Positions 8,597 to 17,325 of a stretch of 64,000 nt of DNA are shown here, one piece after another (the first letter of the stretch is position 1; each line of letters starts with the position of its first letter). The DNA is taken from contig NZ_CP126268.1 of assembly GCF_003234795.2 (NCBI RefSeq), forward strand, positions 2,232,001-2,296,000, read 5' to 3'. The translations under genes were made by a program, and so were the position numbers. The stretch is from Curtobacterium sp. MCLR17_032. Lineage in GTDB: Bacteria > Actinomycetota > Actinomycetes > Actinomycetales > Microbacteriaceae. Below the pieces are notes generated by a model. The model made no database searches and was not told where the DNA came from. It was given only the letters and a program-made list of their open reading frames with translations.

Positions 8597-9466
8597 TCAG
8601 CCGACGAGGTTCTGCACGAAGACGTGCGGGGTGAAGCCGGTGAGGTCGTTGATGCCCTCGCCCTGCCCGATGAGCTTGATCGGGATGCCGGTCTTCTCCT
8701 GCACGCTGAGCACGAACCCGGCCTTGGCCGACCCGTCGAGCTTCGTGATGACCAGGCCCGTGACACCGGCGCCTTCGATGAACGCCTGCGCCTGTGCCAG
8801 GCCGTTCTGCCCGGTCGTCGCGTCGAGGACCAGCAGGACCTCGGCGATCTCGGTCTGCTTCTCGACGACGCGCTTGATCTTGCCGAGCTCGTCCATCAGT
8901 CCGGCCTTGGTGTGCAGCCGGCCGGCGGTGTCGATGACGACGATCTCGATCCCCGTCCGGATCGCCTGCTCGACGGTCTGGTAGGCGACCGAGGCCGGGT
9001 CCTGCCCGGGCTGCGACGGGCGGACGACGTCGACGCCGGCACGCTGGGCCCAGGTCGCGACCTGCTCGACGGCGGCGGCACGGAAGGTGTCGGCCGCGCC
9101 GACCAGGACCGTGCGGTCGTAGGTGCGGAGGAACTTGGCGAACTTGCCGATGGTGGTGGTCTTGCCGACGCCGTTCACGCCGACGACGAGCACGACGGCC
9201 GGCCGGGCGCTGAGCTTCAGCGTCGTGTCGAGCTTCGACAGCCGCTCTTCGAGTACCTCGCGGAGCATCCGGTTGAGGTCGGCCGGGTCGGTCGTGCCGT
9301 AGCGGTCGACCCGGGCGCGGAGGTCCTCGATGATCTCCTCCGAGATGTCGGGACCGAAATCGGCGCCGATGAGTGCGGTCTCGAGGTCCTCCCACGTCGT
9401 CTCGTCGATGGTCTTCCGCTGGAAGAGACCCCGGAGCCGGGAGGACAGTGACCAACTACTCGCCAT
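8597..9466 (-). CDS. ftsY: Signal recognition particle receptor FtsY
   Basis: The membrane-side SRP GTPase that accepts ribosome-nascent chains from Ffh. NG domains only: GVNGVGKTTT at about residues 96-105, DTAGRLHTK, TKLDGSAK and the C-terminal GFTPHVFVQNLVG. At 289 residues it lacks the long acidic A domain of E. coli FtsY. ATG at 9464-9466 lies 6 nt from TAAGCT (9478-9473), a leaderless arrangement. terC diverges from the other side of the same intergenic region. Confidence 0.96.
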   Translation of the reverse strand: MASSWSLSSRLRGLFQRKTIDETTWEDLETALIGADFGPDISEEIIEDLRARVDRYGTTDPADLNRMLREVLEERLSKLDTTLKLSARPAVVLVVGVNGVGKTTTIGKFAKFLRTYDRTVLVGAADTFRAAAVEQVATWAQRAGVDVVRPSQPGQDPASVAYQTVEQAIRTGIEIVVIDTAGRLHTKAGLMDELGKIKRVVEKQTEIAEVLLVLDATTGQNGLAQAQAFIEGAGVTGLVITKLDGSAKAGFVLSVQEKTGIPIKLIGQGEGINDLTGFTPHVFVQNLVG

Positions 9467-9506
9467 GTTCCCAGCTTAGAGGGGCCCGGGTGAGCGCGAC
9501 CTTCGG

Positions 9507-9656
9507 TAGTGTCGGAGACGCGAAGGGGAGTATTCCCTCTCGGCGACCCCGTCAGTACGGCCCGGAACGACCCGGACCCGGGGCGTCGGTCGCGGCCCAG
9601 TTCGGAACCGACCTCGTCGGACACCGATCAGGACCGCGGCGGAAGAGACCTTCAGG
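9507..9656 (+). promoter_or_regulatory. Probable yybP-ykoY (Mn2+) riboswitch upstream of terC
   Basis: The 275-bp gap before terC has hallmarks of the yybP-ykoY RNA. A 5' strand CGAAGGGGAGTA (9521-9532) holds the conserved GGGGAGTA loop; GTCAGTACGG (9551-9560) matches the second conserved loop; and GGAAGAGACCTTC (9641-9653) provides the 3' closing strand pairing with GAAGG. A TAGTGT -10 box at 9507-9512 would place the RNA start near 9519. A hairpin CCGGACCAC/GTGGTCGG follows and could be the expression platform. The class is known to sense Mn2+ and to control TerC-family and other Mn exporters. A covariance search is needed to confirm. Confidence 0.72.
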
Positions 9657-9741
9657 CTCTGGCGTACCCGTTTTCCGGACCACTTCCGTGGTCGGAGCTC
9701 GTCGACTGACGATGTTGTGCGCCCCTGACCTGGAGGTTCCA

Positions 9742-10770
9742 GTGGACGTTCCCCTGTACGTGTGGCTCATCACGATCGCAGGCATCCTCGCCTTGCTCGT
9801 GTTCGACTTCTTCTCGCACGTGCGCACCCCGCACGTGCCGCACATCCGCGAATCGGCCTTCTGGTCGGTCGTCTACATCGCCCTCGCGATCCTGTTCGGT
9901 GTCGGCGTCTGGGTGTTCGGCGGCGGACAGGCCGGCGGTGAGTACTTCGCCGGGTGGTTGACCGAGAAGGCGTTGTCCGTCGACAACCTCTTCGTCTTCC
10001 TCATCATCATGACGACCTTCGCGGTGCCGAAGGAGTTCCAGCAGAAGGTCCTGCTGGTCGGCGTCGCGATCGCCCTCGTCGCCCGCGGTGTCTTCATCGC
10101 CCTCGGTGTCACGATCATCGAGAACTTCTCGTGGGTGTTCTACCTGTTCGGCATCCTGCTGTTCTGGCTCGCCTGGTCGCAGGCCAAGGGCGGCGACGAG
10201 CACGGTGCCGAGGACGGCGACTCGAAGCTCATCCGTCTGCTCCGCCGCGTCATCCCGACCTCGGACCACTTCGACGGTGACCGCATGACCACCCGGGTCA
10301 ACGGCAAGCGCCTCTTCACCCCGATGCTCCTCGTCATGGTCTCGATCGGTCTGACCGACGTCCTCTTCGCGCTCGACTCGATCCCCGCGATCTTCGGTCT
10401 CACCCAGGACGCGTTCATCGTGTTCACCGCGAACGCGTTCTCGCTGCTGGGTCTCCGTCAGCTGTACTTCCTGATCGCCGGGCTGCTCGAACGGCTCATC
10501 TACCTGGGCCAGGGTCTGGCCGTCATCCTCGCCTTCATCGGCGTGAAGCTCGTCTTCCACGCGCTGCACGTCAACGAGGTGCCGTTCATCAACGGCGGGC
10601 AGCACGTCGAGTGGGCCCCGGAGATCCCGATCTGGTTCTCGCTCGGGTTCATCCTGCTGACGATCACCGTCGCGACGGTGGCCAGCCTCGTGGTGTCGAA
10701 GCGTCGCCAGCAGCGCGGCCTCACCCCGGCGGGCGAGAAGCCGTCGGAGGTCCAGGCGGACGCGAAGTAG
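9742..10770 (+). CDS. TerC family membrane protein, probable Mn2+ exporter
   Basis: A 342-residue integral membrane protein with about eight or nine helices. The TerC motifs are present: EKALSVDNLFVFLIIMTTF in the third helix region and DVLFALDSIPAIFGLTQD later, whose acidic residues probably bind metal. Family members export manganese and support metal loading of exoenzymes; older names refer to tellurite. The GTG at 9742 is chosen because GGAGG lies 6 nt upstream. The upstream RNA element supports Mn control. It ends before a 54-bp palindrome and is convergent with smc. Confidence 0.9.
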   Translation: MDVPLYVWLITIAGILALLVFDFFSHVRTPHVPHIRESAFWSVVYIALAILFGVGVWVFGGGQAGGEYFAGWLTEKALSVDNLFVFLIIMTTFAVPKEFQQKVLLVGVAIALVARGVFIALGVTIIENFSWVFYLFGILLFWLAWSQAKGGDEHGAEDGDSKLIRLLRRVIPTSDHFDGDRMTTRVNGKRLFTPMLLVMVSIGLTDVLFALDSIPAIFGLTQDAFIVFTANAFSLLGLRQLYFLIAGLLERLIYLGQGLAVILAFIGVKLVFHALHVNEVPFINGGQHVEWAPEIPIWFSLGFILLTITVATVASLVVSKRRQQRGLTPAGEKPSEVQADAK

Positions 10771-10779
10771 GCGTCCCCA

Positions 10780-10833
10780 CATGACGGACGGGAGGCCCGG
10801 TACCAGCTGGTACCGGGCCTCCCGTCCGTCATG
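10780..10833. terminator. Perfect 54-bp palindrome between terC and smc
   Basis: Every base from 10780 to 10833 is self-complementary around the centre CAG|CTG, with arms CATGACGGACGGGAGGCCCG... and no loop or T-tract. The RNA would form a very stable hairpin in either direction. The location, between two convergent stop codons, fits a bidirectional terminator. Confidence 0.85.
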
Positions 10834-10863
10834 GGTGCGGCCGCGACAGCGGCTCCGCGGCGG

Positions 10864-13800
10864 CTACGCGACCGCCGGCTCGGCCGGGGGCTCGGGCCGC
10901 TGCACCCGCTGGCCGACGACGGCCGAGACGCCGTCCTGCCGCATCGACACCCCGTACAGCGCGTCCGCGATCTCCATCGTCCGTTTCTGGTGCGTGATGA
11001 CGATGAGCTGCGACGCCTCGCGCAGGCGGCCGAACACGGTGAGCAGACGGCCGAGGTTGGCGTCGTCGAGGGCCGCTTCGACCTCGTCCATGATGTAGAA
11101 CGGGCTCGGCCGCGCGGTGAAGATCGCGACCAGGAGCGCCACCGCCGCCAGGGACCGCTCGCCGCCGGACAGCAGCGTGAGCCGGTCGATCTTCTTGCCG
11201 GCGGGCTTCACCTGCACGTCGATGCCCGTGGTGAGCATGTCGTCGGGATTCGTCAGCGAGATCGAACCCGAACCGCCCGGGAACAGGATCGGGAACACGA
11301 TGTCGAACGCCGCCCGCGTGTCCTCGAACGCCGACGCGAAGATCGTCTGCATCTTGCCGTCGAGTTCCTCGATGATCGTCAGCACATCGGTGCGGGTCTG
11401 CTGCAGGTCCTCGAGCTGTTCGGACAGGAACGCGTGCCGCTGCTCGAGCGCCTGGAACTCCTCGAGCGCCAGCGGGTTCACCTTGCCGAGGCGGCCGAGG
11501 TCCCGCTCGGCAGCGGCCAGTCGGCGCTCCTGCTCCTCGCGGACGTAGGGGGTGGTCGGGACGGTGGCGGGGTCGATGTCGGGCGCCTCGAACTCGGGCA
11601 GCGCCGGTCCGCCGGGCAGGGTCGACTCGGCGTCCACGAGCTCGGTGTCCGTGTCGGCATCGGCGTCGACGTCCGTCTCCGGGGTCGTGACCGCTGTCGT
11701 GTCCTCGGTCGTGTCGTCGCCGGTGACCGCTGCCGCCGCCCGTGCCGCTTCCCGGTGCCGTCGTGCCAGCACCCTCGGGTCGATCAGCACGTCGACCGGC
11801 ACCGGGACGTCCGGCCCGTACTCGGCGACCAGGACGGACTCCCCCAGCCCGAGCTCGCTCTGCGCCCGGTCCAGGACCCCGGTGACGTGCAGCCGCTTCT
11901 CGTAGATCTCCATCTCGAGCGAGTGCACACCGTCGGTGAGGGTCTGCAACCGGTCGCGCAGCTCGCGCTCCTCGTTCCGGATCGTCTGCAGCTCGGTGTT
12001 GCGGCGGGACCGCTCGGACTCCTCCGACGCGAGCTGCACCCGTGCCTCGGCGAGGGACCGGTCGACCGCGGCCAGCACCACCGGCAGGTCCGCGAGCACC
12101 CCTTCGGCCGAGGCGATGTGGGCCCGGCGGATGACCGCGAGCCGGGCTGCTTCCTCGGCCGCGGCACGCTCGGCCTCGAGCTGCCGTTCCAGCTGGTCGG
12201 CGCGTCGGCGCTCGGCACGCGCGCGTTCCCGGGCGGTCTCGACCTGCAGCCGGTGCTCGATCTCGGCGGCCCGGACGGCGTCGACCGCGTCCTGCGCCGC
12301 CGGTCGGGCCGACGCGTCGACGACGGGCTTCGGCCGGTCGGTGAACTGCCGGAGCGCGGTCTCCGCCTCGGCCAGCGCCGCGTCGGTCGCGGCCGTCGTG
12401 CCGTCGGTCTCGGCCAGGGCAGCACGCAGACGGTCGACCTCGGCCGCGGTGTTCTCGGCGCGGGCCCGGGCGGACGCGCTGGCCCGGTCGTACTCGGCGC
12501 TCGCGCGGGCGTGCTCACGCGCGGCACGGTCGGCCTCGTCCACCGCCCGTCGTGCCGTCTCGACCGCGGTCCGTGCGGCCTGGAGGCCCGTGGCCGCCTC
12601 CTCCGCCTCGGTCACCACGGTCTGTCGTCGCGTCTCGGCGGCATCCCGGTCGGCGACGAGCTCGATGCGGGACGTGGTCCGTGCCCCGCCGCCGGTCACC
12701 CGGGCGGCGCGGACCAGGTCGCCGGACCGCGTGACCACCGTGGCGTCCGGGGCGGCGGCGAGCACGGCCTCCAGGTCGACGTCGTCGTCCGCGACCAGCG
12801 TGTCGGCCAGCAGGGCGGTGAGGGCGGGCGGGCCCTGCACCAGGTCGAGCGCCCGGTGGACCGACGCCGGCAGCACGGCCGGCAGTCGGGAACCGGAGCC
12901 GGCGACGTCGGCGACGACCACGTCGATGCGGCCGAGGTCGGCGGACCGGGCGTGCTCGACGGCGCCGAGTGCGACCGCGCGGTCGTCGGCGAGGACGGCG
13001 TCGGCCAGGCCGTCGAGCGCCGTGGCGACGGCCGCCTCGAACCCGGGCGTCACCGTGAGGCGGTCGGCCAGGCGGCCGACGATGCCCGCACGACCGGCGT
13101 CGATGACGGCCTGGGAGCCGTCGCGCACGTCGATCGACAGCGCCAGGGCGGCGATCCGGGCGTCCAGCGCGTCCCGCTCACGCTCGAGCGTGTGCAGCCG
13201 GTCGCGGTGGGCGTCCCGGTCGGTCTGGGCGTGGTCGAGCTGCTCCCGCGCGGTGGTGAGTGCCGCCGTGAGGGCGTCCTCGTCGGTGTCGAGAGCCGGG
13301 TCGCGGCCGACGTCCTCGAGCGCGGCGGCCGCCTGCTCGGCACGGGCGACGGCCTCGGTCAGCGACCGCTCCCGACGTTCCCGGTCGTTCGTGGCCGCGG
13401 AGCGCTTCGACCGGGCGACCTCGACCGCACTCGCCAGGCGCTGCCCGTCGAGGTCGTGCTGCGCGACCAGGGCGGCCTGCGCGGCGATCTGCTCGTCGAG
13501 GGCGTCGAGTGCGGCACGCGCGGCCCGGACCTGGTCGCCGACGGTCGTCGTGCCGGCCTGCATCTCGCGGGCGCGCTCGTCCAGCCGGTCGGCCTCGGCA
13601 CGGACACCGGCGACCCGCTCCGGGGTGATCGTCGGACCCTGCTGCGGCGCCTCGGCCTGCTGCGCCAGGAACATCAGGCGCTGGTTGGCGAGCATCGACA
13701 GGCTGCGGAGGCGCTCCTGCACGCTCTCGAGGCGGTGCACCACGGTCCGGGCGCGGTCCACGTCGTCGCCGACCATGCTCGCCTCGACCTGCTGCTGGCG

Positions 13801-14601
13801 CTGCCGGATCTGGTCGAGCCGCTCCTGCAGCACACCACGCTCGGACTTCCGACCGGTCTCGACGGCCAGGTGGTCCCGGAGCTCACGGCGGAGGCGCACC
13901 ACGTCGTCCGCCAGGAGCCGCGCCTTCGCGTCCCGGGCGACCGCGGCGACGGACTGCGCCTTCCGGGCCACCTCCGCCTGCCGACCGAGCGGCTTCAGCT
14001 GCCGCCGGATCTCCCCCGCCAGGTCGGACAGCCGGGTGAGGTTCGTCTGCATCGCCTCGAGCTTGCGGAGCGTCTTCTCCTTGCGGCGACGGTGCTTGAG
14101 GATGCCGGCGGCCTCCTCGATGAAGCCGCGGCGGTCCTCCGGGGTGGCGTGCAGCACCTTGTCGAGCTGGCCCTGCCCGACGATGACGTGCATCTCACGA
14201 CCGAGGCCGGTGTCGCTCAGCAGCTCCTGCACGTCGAGCAGCCGGCAGTTCTCGCCGTTGATGGCGTACTCGCTGCCGCCGTTGCGGAACAGCGTGCGGG
14301 CGATCGTCACCTCGGCGTACTCGATCGGCAGAAGCCCGTCCGCGTTGTCGATCGTCAGCGTGACCTGTGCCCGACCGAGCGGCCCGCGGGTGGCGGTGCC
14401 GGCGAAGATGACGTCCTCCATCTTGCCGCCGCGCAGGGTCTTCGCGCCCTGCTCCCCCATCACCCAGGCGAGGGCGTCGACCACGTTCGACTTGCCGGAG
14501 CCGTTCGGTCCGACGATGCACGTGACGCCGGGTTCGAACGCGAACGTCGTCGGCTGCGCGAAGGACTTGAACCCCTTGATGGTCAGGCTCTTCAGGTACA
14601 T
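10864..14601 (-). CDS. smc: Chromosome segregation protein SMC
   Basis: The condensin ATPase that organises and segregates the chromosome. Walker A GPNGSGKSN is at residues 31-39, then a long coiled coil, a hinge near the middle, the second coiled coil, the signature LLSGGERSLAAVALL and Walker B FYIMDEVEAALDD. At 1245 residues it exceeds the usual 1150-1200, mainly through an acidic Thr/Asp/Ala-rich insertion (DDTTEDTTAVTT, DVDADADTDTE) in the second half, before the C-terminal head. ATG at 14601 is 33 nt after mutM. It is the last gene of the rpmF-rnc-mutM-smc run. Confidence 0.97.
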   Translation of the reverse strand: MYLKSLTIKGFKSFAQPTTFAFEPGVTCIVGPNGSGKSNVVDALAWVMGEQGAKTLRGGKMEDVIFAGTATRGPLGRAQVTLTIDNADGLLPIEYAEVTIARTLFRNGGSEYAINGENCRLLDVQELLSDTGLGREMHVIVGQGQLDKVLHATPEDRRGFIEEAAGILKHRRRKEKTLRKLEAMQTNLTRLSDLAGEIRRQLKPLGRQAEVARKAQSVAAVARDAKARLLADDVVRLRRELRDHLAVETGRKSERGVLQERLDQIRQRQQQVEASMVGDDVDRARTVVHRLESVQERLRSLSMLANQRLMFLAQQAEAPQQGPTITPERVAGVRAEADRLDERAREMQAGTTTVGDQVRAARAALDALDEQIAAQAALVAQHDLDGQRLASAVEVARSKRSAATNDRERRERSLTEAVARAEQAAAALEDVGRDPALDTDEDALTAALTTAREQLDHAQTDRDAHRDRLHTLERERDALDARIAALALSIDVRDGSQAVIDAGRAGIVGRLADRLTVTPGFEAAVATALDGLADAVLADDRAVALGAVEHARSADLGRIDVVVADVAGSGSRLPAVLPASVHRALDLVQGPPALTALLADTLVADDDVDLEAVLAAAPDATVVTRSGDLVRAARVTGGGARTTSRIELVADRDAAETRRQTVVTEAEEAATGLQAARTAVETARRAVDEADRAAREHARASAEYDRASASARARAENTAAEVDRLRAALAETDGTTAATDAALAEAETALRQFTDRPKPVVDASARPAAQDAVDAVRAAEIEHRLQVETARERARAERRRADQLERQLEAERAAAEEAARLAVIRRAHIASAEGVLADLPVVLAAVDRSLAEARVQLASEESERSRRNTELQTIRNEERELRDRLQTLTDGVHSLEMEIYEKRLHVTGVLDRAQSELGLGESVLVAEYGPDVPVPVDVLIDPRVLARRHREAARAAAAVTGDDTTEDTTAVTTPETDVDADADTDTELVDAESTLPGGPALPEFEAPDIDPATVPTTPYVREEQERRLAAAERDLGRLGKVNPLALEEFQALEQRHAFLSEQLEDLQQTRTDVLTIIEELDGKMQTIFASAFEDTRAAFDIVFPILFPGGSGSISLTNPDDMLTTGIDVQVKPAGKKIDRLTLLSGGERSLAAVALLVAIFTARPSPFYIMDEVEAALDDANLGRLLTVFGRLREASQLIVITHQKRTMEIADALYGVSMRQDGVSAVVGQRVQRPEPPAEPAVA

Positions 14602-14634
14602 GCGGTCTCCGGGGTCCTCGGCGTCCGCGTCAGG

Positions 14635-15651
14635 CTAACGCAGGCGGACGCGCGGCCTCGGTTGGCACACGGGGCAACGGTGGCTGGAGCGGTTCATCCA
14701 CGGCTCGCGCACGATCGGCGTGCCGCACCGCGGGCACGGCTCACCCTGCTGCCCGTACACCGCCAGGCGCTGCGAGAAGTAGCCGGACTGCCCGTTCACG
14801 TTGACGTACTGGTCGTCGAAGCTCGTGCCGCCGTCCTCCAGCGCGCGCCGCAGCACCGCTCGGACCTCGTCGAGCAGCCCGCGGAGGGTCGCACGCGGCA
14901 GCCGGTCGGCCGGGCGGTCGTGGTGGAGCTTCGCTGCCCAGAGTGACTCGTCGGCGTAGATGTTCCCGATGCCGCTGATGACACCCTGGTCGAGCAGGAC
15001 CCGCTTGATGCCGCTCGACCGCTTGCGTGCCGCGGCCAGGAAGCGGTCGTCGTCGAACGCGGGGTCCAGCGGGTCGCGGGCGATGTGCGACACCTGGAAC
15101 GGGATCCGGCGACGCCAGGCCGCGTCGGGGTCGATCGTGTCCACGGCGCCGGCCAGACCGGCGGGAGCGCCGTCGATCGTCGGCAGCATCCGGTCGATCG
15201 CCATCGACCCGAAGGTCCGCTGGTCGACGAACTCGAGCTGGACGGGTGTCTCCGGAGCACCGTCGCGGTCCGTGCCGGGCGGCTGGACGTCGAGGACGAT
15301 GCGGCGGTGGCGGGCGGCGGGGCGGTCGCGGCCGAGCAGGATCTGGCCGCTCATGCCGAGGTGGGCGACGAGTGCCTCGGGCTGCGTGTCGTCGCCCTGC
15401 GCTGCCTCGTCGCTCTGTGCTGCCTCGTCGCTCTGTGCTGCCTGGTCACTCAGCGGGAACCACATGAACTTGCCACGGCGGACGGCAGCGGCGATCGTCC
15501 GGCCGGTCAGGCGGTGCGCGAAGTCCTCGGCCGGACCGTCGTGCCGGGTGAGGGCACGCTCGTCGAGCACCTGCACGTGCAGGACCCGCGCACCGGTGAC
15601 CGCGGGTTCGAGGCCCGCGCGGACGACCTCGACCTCGGGGAGTTCGGGCAC
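14635..15651 (-). CDS. mutM: Formamidopyrimidine-DNA glycosylase (MutM/Fpg) with a repeat insertion
   Basis: Base-excision repair enzyme removing 8-oxoguanine. The mature N-terminus PELPEVEVVR supplies the catalytic proline and glutamate, and the C-terminal zinc finger reads CPRCGTPIVREPWMNRSSHRCPVCQ (split here only by function: two CxxC pairs). At 338 residues it is longer than the usual 270-300. Part of the excess is an insert after GKFMWFPL made of SDQAAQ/SDEAAQ/SDEAAQ/GDD repeats, followed by HLGMSGQ. GTG start at 15649-15651 is four bases past the rnc stop, as in other actinobacteria. Confidence 0.95.
   Translation of the reverse strand: MPELPEVEVVRAGLEPAVTGARVLHVQVLDERALTRHDGPAEDFAHRLTGRTIAAAVRRGKFMWFPLSDQAAQSDEAAQSDEAAQGDDTQPEALVAHLGMSGQILLGRDRPAARHRRIVLDVQPPGTDRDGAPETPVQLEFVDQRTFGSMAIDRMLPTIDGAPAGLAGAVDTIDPDAAWRRRIPFQVSHIARDPLDPAFDDDRFLAAARKRSSGIKRVLLDQGVISGIGNIYADESLWAAKLHHDRPADRLPRATLRGLLDEVRAVLRRALEDGGTSFDDQYVNVNGQSGYFSQRLAVYGQQGEPCPRCGTPIVREPWMNRSSHRCPVCQPRPRVRLR
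15391..15450 (-). repeat. Eighteen-base tandem repeats inside mutM
   Basis: About three copies of an 18-bp unit (GCTGCCTCGTCGCTCTGT on the + strand) encode SDQAAQ, SDEAAQ, SDEAAQ. Two copies are virtually identical at DNA level, implying recent duplication by slippage. The frame is preserved. Confidence 0.85.
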
Positions 15652-15655
15652 CTGG

Positions 15656-16387
15656 TCAGGCCCCGGCGGTCCGCCCGGACAGGCGTGTCCAGGCGTCGAG
15701 CGCGGCCGACATCTCGGCGGTCTTCTTGCTCGTCCCGGTGCCGGTGGCGATGTCCTCGCCCTGCAGCACGACGGTGGCGTGGAAGGTCTTGTCGTGGTCC
15801 GGGCCGGCCTCGGTGATCCGGTAGGCCGGGTTGCCGAGCGTCAGCGCGGACGCGAGCTCCTGCAGGCTGGTCTTCGGGTCCATCGCGGCGCCGAAGCGTG
15901 CCGGATCGACGAGCAGCGGGGCGACGAGACCGAGCACCAGGTCGGTGGCGGAGTCAGCACCCGCGGACAGGTAGGTCGCACCGATCACGGCTTCGACGGT
16001 GTCGGCGAGGATCGAGGACTTGTCCCGACCACCGGTCTGCTCCTCGCCCTTGCCGAGCCGGAGGTACGCACCGAGGCCGATGTGCCGACCGATCTCCGCC
16101 AGGGCGACGGTCGACACCAGGCTCGCGCGCCGCTTGGCGAGCTCACCCTCGTCGAGCTCCGGGTAGTCCCGGAAGAGCTTGACGGTCACGGCCTGACCGA
16201 GGATGGAGTCGCCGAGGAACTCCAGCCGCTCGTTGTGCCGGATCCCGCCGTGCTCGTACGCGTACGAACGGTGGGTCAGCGCGAGCTGGAGGAGCTCGAG
16301 ATCGACAGGGACCCCGAGGAGGTCACGGAGACGAACGACGTCCGGCCCCACGGGGCTGGACCCCGCGGCGCCGGACGTCGCAGTCAT
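15656..16387 (-). CDS. rnc: Ribonuclease III
   Basis: Double-strand-specific endonuclease that processes rRNA precursors and other duplex RNAs. The catalytic signature NERLEFLGDSILG (about residues 52-64) is present, and the second acidic cluster is in DTVEAVIGATYLSAG. A double-stranded RNA-binding domain ends the 243-residue protein (KTAEMSAALDAW). The ATG at 16385-16387 is 13 nt past the rpmF stop; longer starts are possible but unusual. Confidence 0.96.
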   Translation of the reverse strand: MTATSGAAGSSPVGPDVVRLRDLLGVPVDLELLQLALTHRSYAYEHGGIRHNERLEFLGDSILGQAVTVKLFRDYPELDEGELAKRRASLVSTVALAEIGRHIGLGAYLRLGKGEEQTGGRDKSSILADTVEAVIGATYLSAGADSATDLVLGLVAPLLVDPARFGAAMDPKTSLQELASALTLGNPAYRITEAGPDHDKTFHATVVLQGEDIATGTGTSKKTAEMSAALDAWTRLSGRTAGA

Positions 16388-16400
16388 GAGTGCAGTCCGA

Positions 16401-16604
16401 TCAGACGTCGGCGACCTTGCGGCCCTTGTACTCCATGTACAGGGGGGTGCCGGCCGAGTCCTCGACGACCTTCGCACGGTGCGGGAGGCTGTAGACGACC
16501 TTGCCGTTCTCGATCGTCTTCACGAGCTGGACCGGAGCGGCCTTCCACTGCGATCGACGGGCGTGCGTGTTCGCACGGGACTGCTTGCGCTTCGGAACGG
16601 CCAT
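16401..16604 (-). CDS. rpmF: 50S ribosomal protein L32
   Basis: A 67-residue basic protein of the large subunit. [20 protein letters not shown] is the standard L32 N-terminus. The zinc-binding cysteines found in some L32 proteins are absent, so this is the cysteine-free (C-minus) form. The usual partner, a DUF177 protein, lies directly upstream, and rnc follows. Confidence 0.97.
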   Translation of the reverse strand: MAVPKRKQSRANTHARRSQWKAAPVQLVKTIENGKVVYSLPHRAKVVEDSAGTPLYMEYKGRKVADV

Positions 16605-16651
16605 GGTGGTTCTCTTTCGTTTGGTCGGTGGTCAGTCGTGGATGGTGGCGG

Positions 16652-17257
16652 TCACTCGGCCTGGTCGGCCGGCGCCCGCTCCTCGTCCGCGGTGGTCTGG
16701 TCAGCGGCGTGGTGCCCGCTGGGGTCCTGGTGGTCGTTGCTGTCGAACTGGATCCCGCCGAGCGCCGCCCAACGGGGATCTTTGGCCGACGGGGCCGGTC
16801 GCTCACCGGCGTCCGCCAGGCGCTCACCCGTCACCGGGTCGAGTCCTGGACAGTCCGGTCGGCAGAGCGGGGTGAACGGCAGCGACAGCACCACTGCGTC
16901 TCGGACGACCGGTTCACAATCCACGTGCTCATCGTGAACCTGGTAGTCGAATTCCTCCGAGGCATCATACGCGAACAGTTCCGCGAATTCGACCTCGACG
17001 GGCTCGCTGATGTCGACGAGGCAGCGCGAGCACTCCCCCGTCGCCTCGGCCCGGGCGTGTCCGGAGACCAGGATGCCCTCGTGCAGGCCCTCGAGCTTGA
17101 CGTCGAGGTGCATCTGGTCGCCCTCGCGCACGGCGATCAGCCCGGCGCCGAGCGTGCTCGGCACCGCGATGTCGAGCGAGACCTCGCGCATCTCGCCCGG
17201 CCGTTGCGCGAGTTCACGCACACGCAGGGCGTAGGGGCTGTTCACGGAGGAATACAC
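16652..17257 (-). CDS. DUF177 (YceD family) protein, 23S rRNA accumulation protein
   Basis: YceD/DUF177 proteins are needed for 23S rRNA accumulation in plants and bacteria and are almost always encoded before rpmF, as here. The 201-residue product has two cysteine pairs (CSRC and CRPDC) that may bind zinc, and a disordered His/Asp/Ala-rich tail. Two GTG starts compete: 17255-17257, 8 nt after TAGGCT (leaderless), and 17243-17245, giving VNSPYALRVREL, the more usual family N-terminus. I give the longer form. Confidence 0.88.
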   Translation of the reverse strand: MYSSVNSPYALRVRELAQRPGEMREVSLDIAVPSTLGAGLIAVREGDQMHLDVKLEGLHEGILVSGHARAEATGECSRCLVDISEPVEVEFAELFAYDASEEFDYQVHDEHVDCEPVVRDAVVLSLPFTPLCRPDCPGLDPVTGERLADAGERPAPSAKDPRWAALGGIQFDSNDHQDPSGHHAADQTTADEERAPADQAE

Positions 17258-17325
17258 GATCAACCAGCCTAGCGCGCCCGAGCCGAGGAGTCGAGCACCC
17301 GACGCGTGTCGGGGTGGTGCCGGTC

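Noticed and set aside
10831..14946. A 1371-codon open frame on the + strand opposite smc and the end of mutM
   Set aside because: It is the GC-rich shadow of smc: strongly Arg/Leu/Gly/Val-rich, no domains, and smc is unmistakable on the other strand.
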